A DNA stretch of 64,000 nucleotides from Streptomyces griseoviridis (GCA_014649155.1 BMSM01000010.1:186001-250000), one strand, 5' to 3'. Shown: positions 33,431 through 42,399, numbered from the stretch's first letter. The notes: generated from the sequence alone by a model not told the origin. Translations and numbers: made by a program.

Positions 33431-34186
33431 GTGTTGCTTCTCATTTCCCCGGACGGTGTCGAGGAGGCCCTCGACTGCGCCAAGGCGGCGGACCATCTCG
33501 ACATCGTCGACGTCAAGAAGCCCGACGAGGGCTCCCTCGGCGCGAACTTCCCCTGGGTCATCCGGGAGATCCGCGACGCGGTACCGGCGGACAAGCCGGT
33601 CTCCGCCACCGTGGGGGACGTCCCGTACAAGCCCGGCACGGTGGCGCAGGCCGCGCTCGGCGCGGTCGTCTCGGGCGCCACGTACATCAAGGTCGGCCTC
33701 TACGGCTGTACGACGCCCGGCCAGGGCGTCGAGGTCATGCGCGCGGTCGTCCGGGCCGTGAAGGACCACCGCCCCGAAGCGCTCGTCGTCGCCTCCGGCT
33801 ACGCCGACGCCCACCGGATCGGCTGCGTCAACCCGCTCGCCCTGCCCGACATAGCCGCCCGTTCCGGCGCCGACGCCGCCATGCTCGACACCGCGATCAA
33901 GGACGGGTCGCGGCTGTTCGACCACGTACCGCCGGACGCCTGTGCCGAGTTCGTCCGGCGCGCCCACGCCGCCGGTCTGCTCGCGGCCCTCGCCGGCAGC
34001 GTCAAACAGGACGACCTCGGCCCGCTGACCCGTATCGGCACCGACATCGTCGGAGTGCGCGGAGCGGTCTGCGAGGGCGGCGACCGCAACGCCGGACGCA
34101 TCCGCCCGCACCTGGTGGCCGCCTTCCGGGCGGAGATGCGCCGGCGGGCCCACGAGCACGCGGCCGGCGCCACCACGGTGAGCTGA
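33431..34186 (+). CDS. mfnB: (5-formylfuran-3-yl)methyl phosphate synthase, MfnB family
   Basis: MfnB (DUF556) condenses two molecules of glyceraldehyde 3-phosphate into 4-(hydroxymethyl)-2-furancarboxaldehyde phosphate, the first step of methanofuran synthesis in methanogens. The 251-residue product starts at the GTG at 33431 behind AAGGAG. The whole TIM-barrel family pattern is present: DIVDVKKPDEGSLGANFPWV, KPVSATVGDVPYKPGTVA, YIKVGLYG, VVASGYADAHRIG, AMLDTAIKDG, and TDIVGVRGAVCEGGDRNAGRI. Lys29, Lys87, Asp153 and Lys157 stand where the archaeal enzyme has its catalytic Lys27, Lys85, Asp151 and Lys155. It heads an operon with two dehydrogenases and a methyltransferase, suggesting a furan natural product rather than methanofuran. 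Confidence 0.93.
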   Translation: MLLLISPDGVEEALDCAKAADHLDIVDVKKPDEGSLGANFPWVIREIRDAVPADKPVSATVGDVPYKPGTVAQAALGAVVSGATYIKVGLYGCTTPGQGVEVMRAVVRAVKDHRPEALVVASGYADAHRIGCVNPLALPDIAARSGADAAMLDTAIKDGSRLFDHVPPDACAEFVRRAHAAGLLAALAGSVKQDDLGPLTRIGTDIVGVRGAVCEGGDRNAGRIRPHLVAAFRAEMRRRAHEHAAGATTVS

Positions 34187-34194
34187 CCGCCGGC

Positions 34195-35598
34195 ATGCTC
34201 ACCTCCGCACCCGACCACCTCCCCGGGCGCCGGGCCGCGCGCCTCACCGTCGTCGACCCGGCCACCGGGGAGGTCTTCGGCGAAGTCCCCGACCAGCGGC
34301 CGGACATACTGGACGCCGTCATCGGACGGTCCCACCGGGCCTGGCTCGGCTGGCGCGCGGATCCCGCGGCCCGCGCCGCCGCGCTGCACGCCGCGGCCGG
34401 TGCCGTGGAGGCGGCCGGCGACGACCTCGCCCGGCTGCTCACCCGGGAGCAGGGCAAGCCCCTGGCCGAGTCGCACGCCGAGATCGCCCGCACGGCGGCC
34501 CGGCTGCGCTACTTCGCCGGCCTGGCTCCCAGGACCCGGCGGATCAGCGACGGCCGGCCCGGGCACAGCGAGGTCCGCTGGCGTCCCCTCGGACCCGTCG
34601 CCGCGATCGTGCCGTGGAACTTCCCGATCCAGCTCGCGGCGGCGAAGTTCGCGCCCGCGCTCGCGGCGGGCAACACCGTGGTCCTCAAGCCGTCCCCCTT
34701 CACCCCGCTCGCCACCCGGCTGCTCGGGTCCGTCCTCGCCGGCGCCCTGCCCGAGGACGTCCTGACCGTCGTCACCGGCCGTGAACCGCTCGGCGCGCGG
34801 CTGGCCGCCCACCCCGGCATCCGCCACGTCACCTTCACCGGCTCGGTGCCCACCGGACGGGCGGTCGCCGAAGCGGCGGCGGCCCCGCTCGCCCGGGTCA
34901 CCCTGGAACTCGGCGGCAACGACGCCGCCGTCCTGCTGGACGACGTGGACGTGGACGGGATCGCGGACCGGCTGTTCTGGGCCGCCTTCCGCAACTGCGG
35001 GCAGGTCTGCATGGCGGTCAAACGTGTCTACGCCCCGGCCCGGCTCCACGCCCGGGTCGTCGAAGCCCTCGCCGAGCGCGCCCGGACCGTCACCGTCGGA
35101 CCCGGCCTCGACCCGGAAACCCGGCTGGGACCCGTCAACAACGCCCCCCAGCTGGCCCGGGTCGAGCGGCTCGTCCGGCGGGCCCTCGCGGACGGCGCCA
35201 GGGCGGCGGCCGGCGGCCACCGGCCGGCCGGACCGGGCCACTTCTTCGCCCCCACCGTCCTCACCGACGTCCCGCCCGACAGCCCGGTGGTGACCGAGGA
35301 GCAGTTCGGACCGGTCCTGCCGGTACTGCCGTACCGGAGCCTCGACGAGGCCGTCGAGGCCGCCAACGGCACCGCGTTCGGACTGGGCGGCTCCGTGTGG
35401 AGCGGCGACCCCGACCGGGCCGAGGCGGTGGCCGACCGGCTCGAATGCGGCACGGCCTGGATCAACCACCACGCCGAACTGTCCCTCGCCCAGCCCTTCG
35501 CGGGTACCAAGGACAGCGGCGTCGGCGTGGCCGGCGGACCTTGGGGGCTGTACGGCAATCTGCGCCCGTTCGTCGTCCACCGCCCGCGGGAGGTGTGA
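34195..35598 (+). CDS. Aldehyde dehydrogenase of the furan operon
   Basis: This NAD(P)-dependent ALDH-superfamily enzyme has 467 residues. It carries the nucleotide-binding segment IVPWNFPIQLAAAKFAPALAAGN, the GSVPTGRAV turn, the catalytic Glu238 in LELGGNDAAV, and the nucleophile Cys272 in NCGQVCMAVKR. It begins 8 bp after mfnB, so it is certainly co-transcribed. The obvious substrate is the furan-2-carbaldehyde made by MfnB or its dephosphorylated form, giving a 2-furoate. This is inferred from the operon and is not proven by motifs. Confidence 0.9.
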   Translation: MLTSAPDHLPGRRAARLTVVDPATGEVFGEVPDQRPDILDAVIGRSHRAWLGWRADPAARAAALHAAAGAVEAAGDDLARLLTREQGKPLAESHAEIARTAARLRYFAGLAPRTRRISDGRPGHSEVRWRPLGPVAAIVPWNFPIQLAAAKFAPALAAGNTVVLKPSPFTPLATRLLGSVLAGALPEDVLTVVTGREPLGARLAAHPGIRHVTFTGSVPTGRAVAEAAAAPLARVTLELGGNDAAVLLDDVDVDGIADRLFWAAFRNCGQVCMAVKRVYAPARLHARVVEALAERARTVTVGPGLDPETRLGPVNNAPQLARVERLVRRALADGARAAAGGHRPAGPGHFFAPTVLTDVPPDSPVVTEEQFGPVLPVLPYRSLDEAVEAANGTAFGLGGSVWSGDPDRAEAVADRLECGTAWINHHAELSLAQPFAGTKDSGVGVAGGPWGLYGNLRPFVVHRPREV

Positions 35599-35601
35599 CG
35601 G

Positions 35602-36708
35602 TTGAGATTCCGGGCGGCCGTACTGCGCTCGTACGAGAAGCCGTTCACGGTCGAGGAGGTGGCCCTGCGGACGGACCCCGCCCCCGGCGAGATCCTGGTC
35701 GAGATCGCCGGCTGCGGGATGTGCCGGACCGATCTCGCGGTCCGGCGATCGGCCGGCCGCAGCCCGCTGCCCGCGGTGCTGGGCCACGAGGGGGCCGGGG
35801 TCGTGGTGCGCGCGGGCGGCGGCCCGGACACCGCCGTCGGCGTCGGGGACCACGTCGTACTGAGCTTCGACTCCTGCGGGCACTGCGACAACTGCCGCGG
35901 CGCGGCCCCCGCCTACTGCGACTCCTTCGCCTCCCTCAACCTGTTCGGCGGACGAGCGGAGGACCCGCCGCGGCTCACCGACGCCGCCGGGGGAGCGCTG
36001 GCCCCCCGCTGGTTCGGCCAGTCCTCCTTCGCCGAGTACGCCCTCGTCCCGGCGCGCAACGCCGTCCGGGTCGACCCGGCGCTGCCCCTCCACCTGCTCG
36101 GGCCGCTCGGCTGCGGCTTCCTCACCGGCGCCGGAGCCGTGCTGAACACCTTCGCCGCCGGCCCGGGCGACACCCTCGTCGTCCTCGGCGCGGGAGCCGT
36201 GGGCCTGGCCGCGGTGATGGCGGCCACCGCCGCCGGGGCGCTGACCGTGGCCGTCGACCGGCATCCCGGGCGGCTGGCCCTGGCCGAACGGTTCGGGGCG
36301 ACCCCGCTGCCCGCCACCACGGCGGGACTGGCCGAGCGGGTCCGGCGGCTCACCGGCGGCGGAGCGCGGTACGCGCTCGACACCACCGCATCCGCCCCGC
36401 TCGTCAACGACGCGCTGCGGGCCCTGCGCCCCACCGGCAGCCTCGGCCTGGTGGCACGGCTGCACACCGCGCTGCCGCTCGAACCGGGCACGCTCGACCG
36501 GGGCCGGAGCATCCGCCACCTCTGCGAGGGGGATGCCGTCCCCAGCCTGCTGATCCCGCTGCTCATCCGGCTCTGGCAGGCCGGCCGCTTCCCCTTCGAC
36601 CAGCTCGTCCGTACCTACCCGCTGGCCGACATCAACGAGGCCGAGCGCGACTGCGACGCCGGCCGCGTCGTCAAGCCCGTGCTGCTGCCCGCCGGCCGAA
36701 GCCGGTGA
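35602..36708 (+). CDS. Zinc-dependent aryl-alcohol-type dehydrogenase of the furan operon
   Basis: This MDR-superfamily alcohol dehydrogenase has 368 residues and starts at TTG 35602, 3 bp after the ALDH stop. Catalytic-zinc ligands are in CGMCRTD and GHEGAGVV. A four-Cys structural-zinc lobe (SCGHCDNCRGAAPAYC) and the cofactor fold VVLGAGAVGLAAVMAA follow. The FGQSSFAEYA segment is typical of benzyl-alcohol dehydrogenases, fitting an aromatic primary alcohol such as a hydroxymethylfuran. It could oxidise the 4-hydroxymethyl group or reduce a furfural. Its placement supports a dedicated furan pathway. Confidence 0.9.
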   Translation: MRFRAAVLRSYEKPFTVEEVALRTDPAPGEILVEIAGCGMCRTDLAVRRSAGRSPLPAVLGHEGAGVVVRAGGGPDTAVGVGDHVVLSFDSCGHCDNCRGAAPAYCDSFASLNLFGGRAEDPPRLTDAAGGALAPRWFGQSSFAEYALVPARNAVRVDPALPLHLLGPLGCGFLTGAGAVLNTFAAGPGDTLVVLGAGAVGLAAVMAATAAGALTVAVDRHPGRLALAERFGATPLPATTAGLAERVRRLTGGGARYALDTTASAPLVNDALRALRPTGSLGLVARLHTALPLEPGTLDRGRSIRHLCEGDAVPSLLIPLLIRLWQAGRFPFDQLVRTYPLADINEAERDCDAGRVVKPVLLPAGRSR

Positions 36709-36785
36709 GCCGGGCACACGGCACCGCGCACCCCCGTCCGACGAGCAGCCGGCTCGCGGTTCCCACTTTCGCCCACGGAGGAGAC

Positions 36786-37691
36786 ATGACCGGTACGGCG
36801 CCGCAGCACACGGACGTGGAAGGCGTGGACGGAGGCGTCGGCCTGACCGCCCTCCTGGTCGCCGCGGCACGGGCGATCGAGACCCACCGCGACGACACCC
36901 TGGTCCAGGACCCCTACGCCGAACACTTCGTCCGCGCCGCCCCGGCCTGCGAGGACTGGCCGGTGCGCCTGGAGCAGGTCCCGGACGGGGACGCCGACCC
37001 GCTGTGGGGGCGGTTCGCCCGCTACTTCGGCCTGCGCACCAGGGTCCTCGACGACTTCCTGCTCCGGGCGGTCCGGACGGGCGCCCGGCAGGTGGTGCTG
37101 CTGGGCGCGGGTCTGGACACGCGTGCCTTCCGGCTGGACTGGCCGTCGGGCCGCGCGGTGTTCGAGATCGACCGGGCGGGCGTGCTGGCGTTCAAGCACC
37201 GGGTGCTCACGGACCTGACGGCCACTCCGAGGGCGGAGCGCGTCCCCGTGCCGGTCGACCTGCGCGCGGACTGGGCCGGCGCGCTGGCCACCGCCGGCTT
37301 CGACCCGTCCGTACCGAGCGTCTGGCTGGCGGAGGGACTCCTCTTCTACCTGCCGGGCCCGGCCGAGACGTACCTCATCGACACGGTCGACGGGCTGACC
37401 ACCCAGGGCAGCGCGCTGGCCTTCGAGGCCAAGCTGGAGAAGGACCTGCTGGTGTACCGCGACAGCGCGATCTACACGGCGACGCGGGAGCGGATCGGCA
37501 TCGACCTGCTCCACCTCTTCGACAAGGGGCCACGCCCCGACTCCGCGGGCGCCCTCGCCGCCAAGGGCTGGTCCACGTCGATGCACACCCCCTTCGACTT
37601 CACCGAACGGCACCGGCGCGGCCCCCTCCCCGAGCCGAACGACGCCCTGGAGGGGAACCGGTGGGTGTTCGCGCACAAGCCCCGGCCCTGA
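36786..37691 (+). CDS. SAM-dependent methyltransferase, PPM/leucine-carboxyl-MT type
   Basis: The ATG follows CGGAGGAGAC (301 residues). Family marks are the N-terminal TALLVAAARAIETHRDD and DPYAEHFV, motif I VVLLGAGLDTRAFRLDW, FEIDRAGVL, and LAEGLLFYLPG. Enzymes of this family (TIGR00027) are putative O-methyltransferases related to leucine carboxyl methyltransferase, so a carboxylate is a plausible acceptor. The gap from the alcohol dehydrogenase is 77 bp with no terminator. In this operon it could make a methyl ester of a furan carboxylate. Confidence 0.85.
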   Translation: MTGTAPQHTDVEGVDGGVGLTALLVAAARAIETHRDDTLVQDPYAEHFVRAAPACEDWPVRLEQVPDGDADPLWGRFARYFGLRTRVLDDFLLRAVRTGARQVVLLGAGLDTRAFRLDWPSGRAVFEIDRAGVLAFKHRVLTDLTATPRAERVPVPVDLRADWAGALATAGFDPSVPSVWLAEGLLFYLPGPAETYLIDTVDGLTTQGSALAFEAKLEKDLLVYRDSAIYTATRERIGIDLLHLFDKGPRPDSAGALAAKGWSTSMHTPFDFTERHRRGPLPEPNDALEGNRWVFAHKPRP

Positions 37692-37705
37692 CGTCCGGAC
37701 CGGGG

Positions 37706-37742
37706 CCGGGGGGTGGGTCCCGCCGCGGACCCCGCCCCCCGG
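37706..37742. terminator. Bidirectional terminator between convergent genes
   Basis: An imperfect GC stem (37706-37720 with 37727-37742, CCGGGGGG paired with CCCCCCGG at the base) lies between the methyltransferase stop and the EF-hand gene stop. Confidence 0.6.
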
Positions 37743-37762
37743 GACATCGCTGACGGACCGTG

Positions 37763-38302
37763 TCAGAGTGCCCGGGCTGCCACCAGCTGGTCGCCGGGGA
37801 TTCCGGCCAGGTCCGGCGCGTAGTAGTCCTTGATGCCGGCGGACCACGTGGCCACGGTGACGCGGTCCTCGGAGTCCGGGCCGAAGGCGTCGAACAGGGC
37901 GTGGACGTTCGCCTCCTCGAAACCGATCGCCGTCATCAGCGACACGAAGAGGGGGCGTTCGATCAGGCCGTCCCCGTCGGGATCGCCGAGGGCGGAGAGC
38001 GCCTCGGCGAACTCGGCGATCGTGTCACCGAAACGCGCGGGATCGAGTACGAAGGGACGGAACTCGTCCACGGTGATCACGCCGTCGCCGTCGGCGTCCA
38101 GTTCGGCGGCCAGCGTCGTCCAGTAGCGGCGGAACGCGGCCCGGAGGGCGTCCTTGGCGCCGTCGTCCGACGCGGCCGCCGCCTCCAGCACGCGGCCCGT
38201 CATCAGGTCGAAGTCGTCGGAGTCGATGACTCCGTTGCCATTGGCGTCGAAGAGGGAGAAGACCAGCTCGACCCGCTTGGCGGCCTCAGTGCGCATGCCC
38301 AT
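37763..38302 (-). CDS. EF-hand calcium-binding protein (calerythrin/calmodulin-like)
   Basis: This 179-residue protein starts at the ATG at 38302, or 38296. Two classical EF loops are intact: DANGNGVIDSDDF near 22-34 and DADGDGVITVDEF near 70-82. A third, DPDGDGLIERPLF, lacks the acidic twelfth residue. The fourth, GPDSEDRVTVATW, has lost most ligands. This is the sarcoplasmic calcium-binding/calerythrin type found in Streptomyces, a likely cytosolic calcium buffer or sensor. It is monocistronic. Confidence 0.9.
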   Translation of the reverse strand: MGMRTEAAKRVELVFSLFDANGNGVIDSDDFDLMTGRVLEAAAASDDGAKDALRAAFRRYWTTLAAELDADGDGVITVDEFRPFVLDPARFGDTIAEFAEALSALGDPDGDGLIERPLFVSLMTAIGFEEANVHALFDAFGPDSEDRVTVATWSAGIKDYYAPDLAGIPGDQLVAARAL

Positions 38303-38495
38303 CACCTGTTCTTCCGCGATCCGTGGAAAGCTCGGCCCGGCGCGTGCCGCGGCCATGCTCCATACAACCGCCGTGAAGAGGCACAAGCTCCCGAACTCCG
38401 TTTCTGGTGACAAAAACAATGATAGATGATCACATGTGACAATACGGACGCCGCGTGCGTGCGGGAATCGGGCTGCCGCGACCGCCCGCGCGCCG

Positions 38496-38529
38496 GCGGC
38501 CTGCCGCGTCCGGTGACGCGGCAGGCCGC
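38496..38529 (-). terminator. Terminator after the SapA-like gene
   Basis: A perfect 15-bp stem, GCGGCCTGCCGCGTC (38496-38510) with 38515-38529, has a CGGT tetraloop about 45 bp past the stop codon. Confidence 0.85.
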
Positions 38530-38572
38530 TCGGGGCGGATCCGGCCGGCCGGCGGCCGTCAGGAGCGGCGGG

Positions 38573-39022
38573 TCACCCGGTCGTGGTGGTCCGGCTCTCC
38601 TTGAGCTTGGCGCAGTTGGAGCCGGTGACGTTGACGGTGACGTTGCCGATGCTGCCGCCCCAGTCCACGCAGTGGGCCTTGCCGTAGACGTAGGTGGGGC
38701 CCGCGTACGAGGTGTACCGCCCGTAGTCCTCGTCGTACGCCTCGGTGTCCGGTACGTAGATCCACGCGGACATGTCCGTCGCGGTGCCCGGAGTGCTGCG
38801 GATGGTCGCCACGCAGTTCTTGCCGTTGGCGGCGTTGTAGGTGAGGTAGACGGTGCCGCGCGAACCGACGGCGGCCGAGTTGACGGTCTTGTAGCCGCTG
38901 CCGCAGACCTTCTCGGCGGTGGTGTTGGGCGCCGCGGACGCGGGTGCGGCGAGCGCGGTGGCACTGCCCAGGGCCAGGGCCGCCACGGCGGTGACGGACA
39001 GGACGGGTCGGGTGATGCGCAT
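38573..39022 (-). CDS. Secreted SapA-like spore-associated protein
   Basis: This 149-residue protein has a Sec signal peptide (MRITRPVLSVTAVAALALGS, cleavage after ASA near 31). A small Cys-containing domain follows: KVCGSGYKTVNSAAVG, VYLTYNAANGKNCVATIRSTPG, SSYAGP-like TSYAGPTYVYGKAHC. This resembles Streptomyces spore-associated protein A. Four mature Cys suggest two disulfides. It is probably displayed or released during sporulation; function is unknown. Confidence 0.75.
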   Translation of the reverse strand: MRITRPVLSVTAVAALALGSATALAAPASAAPNTTAEKVCGSGYKTVNSAAVGSRGTVYLTYNAANGKNCVATIRSTPGTATDMSAWIYVPDTEAYDEDYGRYTSYAGPTYVYGKAHCVDWGGSIGNVTVNVTGSNCAKLKESRTTTTG

Positions 39023-39246
39023 ATTTCCCCCTTGCGGTCGTAGGAGCTGTTTGCTCCTGTCTGGTGGGACGACGGACAGAGGGGAATGGTTGTGCTCCGG
39101 ATGCTCCGTTCCTGTGGATCCGTGCCGTGCGAGGCGGGCGTTCGAAAGGAACCGGCCAGGACACCGTCCGCCTGGCCCTGTTGACGGTCCGAGCCCGTTC
39201 CGGCACCGTCGGAGGCTCCGCCCCCTTCCTGCTCGTGGGAGACACC

Positions 39247-39981
39247 ATGCTCAGACGTGCGTTCCGTACCCTTCTCTCGATTGTCATGATCGCTTCACTC
39301 ACGGGCCTCGGTGTCACGCTCACCACCGGCACCGCACACGCCGACGACTGTTACACCTTCCCCCGCACGCTGAGCCAGGGCAGCAGCGGCGAGGACGTCC
39401 GCCAGTTGCAGATCAGGGTGGCCGGCTATCCCGGATACGGGTCCGTCCTGGCGATCGACGGGCAGTTCGGGGCCGGCACCAAGGCCGCCGTGACCCGTTT
39501 CCAGCAGGCGTACGGGCTCGGGGCGGACGGCGTCGCGGGACCGGCGACCTTCAGCAAGATCTACGCCCTCCAGGACAGCGACTGCACGCCGGCCCACTTC
39601 ACCTACGCGGAGATGAACCGCTGCAACTCCGACTGGTCCGGCGGGGCCGTCTCCGCCGCGGCGGCCCGTGCCAACGCGCTGCAGCAGATGTGGAAGCTGG
39701 AGGCGCTGCGGCACGCGCTCGGCGACCGTCCGCTGACCACCAGCAGCGGCTTCCGCTCCTACTCCTGCAACAACGCCGTCGGCGGGGCCGCCGGCAGCAA
39801 CCACCTGTACGGACGCGGAATCGACCTGGTCGGCTCACCGTCCTTCTGCGAGATCGTCAGACAGGCCCGCAACCACGGCTTCAACGAGATCCTCGGTCCG
39901 GGCTACCCGGGCCACAGCGACCACGCCCACCTGGGCAGCCAGAGCTCCCGCTTCTGGTCCGCCTCCTCCTGCGGAATCTGA
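39247..39981 (+). CDS. Secreted zinc D-Ala-D-Ala carboxypeptidase with peptidoglycan-binding domain
   Basis: The ATG at 39247 follows GGGAG (244 residues). A signal peptide ends near residue 33 (AHA). Residues 45-100 are a PG-binding-1 domain (GSSGEDVRQLQIRVAGYPGYG, TKAAVTRFQQAYGLGADGVAG). The M15 peptidase part has SSGFRSYSCNN, the zinc motif SNHLYGRGIDLVG (His, Asp), and the second zinc His in HSDHAHLG. This is the architecture of the classical Streptomyces DD-carboxypeptidase. It trims stem peptides of the cell wall outside the membrane. Confidence 0.92.
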   Translation: MLRRAFRTLLSIVMIASLTGLGVTLTTGTAHADDCYTFPRTLSQGSSGEDVRQLQIRVAGYPGYGSVLAIDGQFGAGTKAAVTRFQQAYGLGADGVAGPATFSKIYALQDSDCTPAHFTYAEMNRCNSDWSGGAVSAAAARANALQQMWKLEALRHALGDRPLTTSSGFRSYSCNNAVGGAAGSNHLYGRGIDLVGSPSFCEIVRQARNHGFNEILGPGYPGHSDHAHLGSQSSRFWSASSCGI

Positions 39982-40047
39982 GCCGCACCACGGCAGGACG
40001 GCCCCGGCCCCGGCCCCGGCCCCGGCCGCGGACGGGGCCTTCGGGGG
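39982..40047. other. Short GGCCCC-repeat convergent intergenic segment
   Basis: The gap between the convergent carboxypeptidase and M4 protease genes carries a run of GGCCCC hexamers followed by GGACGGGGCC, able to fold back. It may serve as a shared terminator. Confidence 0.4.
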
Positions 40048-42399
40048 TCAGAAGGTCAGCGACCAGCGGTCGAGATAGCCGGGTTCGGTAAGGAAGATGC
40101 CGGGAGTGTTGTCGGTGACCCGCAGTGTCCACGTCCCGTTCGCGGGCAGCGCCGAGGCGTCGACGGTGAAGGTGGCGTGCAGCTCACTGCCGGTGTCCCA
40201 GACGAAGTCCTTCACCATCAGCGCGGTTCCGTCCTCGGCGACCAGCTCGATGATCTGCCCGCCGATGAAGTCGTGGACGAGGTCCACGGTCACCTTCAGG
40301 TCGTCCGGTGCCGCTCCGTCCCGTCCGGTGACCGTCAGAGGTGACGTGACGGACCGCCAGTTCGGGATGTCGAACCGGTCCGGGTTGACGAAGTGATCGC
40401 CGCCCGACGCCAGCACCGTCCACCGGTAGGCGAGCCGCCGTGTCTCGGCTGCGGAGTTGGTGACGGTCACCTCGACGGAGTACTCACCCGCCCGGATGGG
40501 TGTGCCGGTGATACGGCCGTCGGCGGCACCGATGCCGAGGCCGTCCGGGAGACCCGTGGCCGCGTACGTCAGCGCGCCCGGCCGGGTCGAGGTCGCCGTG
40601 ATCGTCCGGTCGACCGGCTGGCCCACGGCGGCGTCGCGGGACGGCGGAGCGTCGACGGCGATGTGGCTGACGTAGCGGGGGCCTACGTCGACGGCGGCCC
40701 ACGCGTTGCCGACCGCCTCGTAGGCGTCGCTGGTGGTGCCGAAGAGGTCGGCGGCGGCGCGCAGGGTGGCCACTCGCGCTCCGGCGTAGTCGGTGGTGCT
40801 GGTCATGTAGCGGGTGAGTGCCCGGTACCAGACGTTCGTGGCGTTGTGCAGACCGATGCCCGCCACCGGGAGCCCGTCGTGGGTGGGACTGCTGTAGGTG
40901 ACGCCGTTGACCGTCCTGCTGCCGCTGCCCTCGGCCAGCAGGTAGAAGAAGTGGTTGCCGACGCCCGAGCTGAAGTGCGGGTCCAGCTTCCGGGTCCCGG
41001 CCGTCCAGTAATCCTGTGAGGTGCCCTTGGCGGAGGCGTCCTTGGAGGGCTCGTCCATGTACCGCAGAGGCTTCCCGGTGCCCCGGACGTCGGCCAGCTC
41101 GCCGATCATGTAGTCCGGCACGTCCCGCGCACCGGCGGCGAAGAACTCGACGGCGGTTCCCATGATGTCGCTCGTGGCCTCGTTCAGCCCGCCGGACTCC
41201 CCGGTGTAGATCAGGCCGGCGGTGTGCGCGGTGACGCCGTGGGTCATCTCGTGCGCGGCGATGTCCAGTTCGGTCAGCGGCCGCTGGTCGTTCATGCCGT
41301 CGCCGTAGGTCATGCAGAAGCAGAGGTCGTCCCAGAAGGCGTTGGCGTAGGCGTCGCCGAAGTGCACCCGGGAGGTCGCGCCCACCCCGTCGTCGGCTAT
41401 GCCGTTGCGTCCGAAGCGGTCGTGGTAGAAGTCCCAGGTGCGCTGGGCGCCCCAGGCCGCGTCGACGGCCGCCGTCTGGGGGCTCGCGGCGGTGCCGTCG
41501 CCCCACCGGTCGTCGGGGTCCGTCAGCAGTACGGGGCTGCCGTCGCCCACGTCGTAGGTGCGGTGGCCGCCCCGCTGGGGGTCGGACAGTTCGTACGCGT
41601 CCCCCTTGCGGGTCGTGGCCAGGGGCACCGGCCCGCTGTACTGGCTGATGCCCTCGCCCGCCTGGATCTCGTCCCAGGAGGCGAGCCGTCCGCCGGTCGA
41701 CGCGTCGGTCAGGACGTGCAACCGACTCGGTGTGCCGTCTTCCCGGGTGCCTTCGACAACGTTGTCCCACGCCAGGCGAGGCGTCCCCGCCGCCGCCCAG
41801 ACGACGCGGCGCGACCGCGTCCGGTCCGTCTCGCCGCCACCGAGGCGGGAGGCGGCCCAGGACCGTGCCCGCTGTCCCGCGTCGGCCGAGGAGATCTCGG
41901 CCCGGGTCGAGGGGGAGCCCAGGTCACGACGGGCGTTCCAGGTCACCGAGTGCTCCGACGGGCCGTCGTGGACGACGAGGTCACCGCCGATGACGGGCAG
42001 TCCCCGGTAGGTGCGCTCGTAGCGGGTGTGCACCGTTCCGTCGGCGTCCTCGACGACGTCCTTGGGCTGGAGCACCTCGTCGGCGCCCAGGCCGGCCGCG
42101 CGGGCGGTCTCCTCGCGACGGTCACCGGCCTGTTCGAGCAGGCGGTGCCGTTGCTGCCCGGTCAGCGGCACGGACTCGGCGGCGGGGTCGGGGACGGCTC
42201 TGAGAAGCCGTGGGACCGGCGGGCGCGGGGGGCCGTCGCCGGCTGCGCGAGCCGGTACCGCGGCGGCCGACAGGACCAGGGACGCGGAGGCCGCGACCCA
42301 GAGGAACACGGACGCCGGCCGCCGGCGCGCGGCGCGCGTCCCGGATCTTCCGGGTCTTTCGGATTCCTCGTGAGGTGCGGGAGGCGACAGCTTCGCCAC
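40048..42399 (-). CDS. Secreted M4 (thermolysin-type) metalloprotease with C-terminal Ig-like and P domains
   Basis: The GTG at 42399 (VAKLSPPAPH) is preferred because GAGGAG lies 7 bases upstream; the protein has about 783 residues. After the signal peptide comes an FTP-type propeptide (TRYERTYRGLPVIGGDLVVH). The catalytic domain has the zinc site AAHEMTHGVTAHTAGL, the third ligand in GGLNEATSDIMG, and FSSGVGNHFFYLLAEG. A putative-Ig-like domain (GLPDGLGIGAADGRITGTP) and a proprotein-convertase P-type domain (VSVDLVHDFIGG-like, LRVTDNTPGIFLTEPGYLDRW) end it. The propeptide and P-domain suggest self-processing after export. Confidence 0.92.
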   Translation of the reverse strand: MAKLSPPAPHEESERPGRSGTRAARRRPASVFLWVAASASLVLSAAAVPARAAGDGPPRPPVPRLLRAVPDPAAESVPLTGQQRHRLLEQAGDRREETARAAGLGADEVLQPKDVVEDADGTVHTRYERTYRGLPVIGGDLVVHDGPSEHSVTWNARRDLGSPSTRAEISSADAGQRARSWAASRLGGGETDRTRSRRVVWAAAGTPRLAWDNVVEGTREDGTPSRLHVLTDASTGGRLASWDEIQAGEGISQYSGPVPLATTRKGDAYELSDPQRGGHRTYDVGDGSPVLLTDPDDRWGDGTAASPQTAAVDAAWGAQRTWDFYHDRFGRNGIADDGVGATSRVHFGDAYANAFWDDLCFCMTYGDGMNDQRPLTELDIAAHEMTHGVTAHTAGLIYTGESGGLNEATSDIMGTAVEFFAAGARDVPDYMIGELADVRGTGKPLRYMDEPSKDASAKGTSQDYWTAGTRKLDPHFSSGVGNHFFYLLAEGSGSRTVNGVTYSSPTHDGLPVAGIGLHNATNVWYRALTRYMTSTTDYAGARVATLRAAADLFGTTSDAYEAVGNAWAAVDVGPRYVSHIAVDAPPSRDAAVGQPVDRTITATSTRPGALTYAATGLPDGLGIGAADGRITGTPIRAGEYSVEVTVTNSAAETRRLAYRWTVLASGGDHFVNPDRFDIPNWRSVTSPLTVTGRDGAAPDDLKVTVDLVHDFIGGQIIELVAEDGTALMVKDFVWDTGSELHATFTVDASALPANGTWTLRVTDNTPGIFLTEPGYLDRWSLTF

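Noticed and set aside
33431..34186. Reading the MfnB homologue as evidence for methanofuran synthesis
   Set aside because: No methanofuran aminotransferase, tyrosine decarboxylase or ligase genes lie nearby. The neighbours fit a furan product better.
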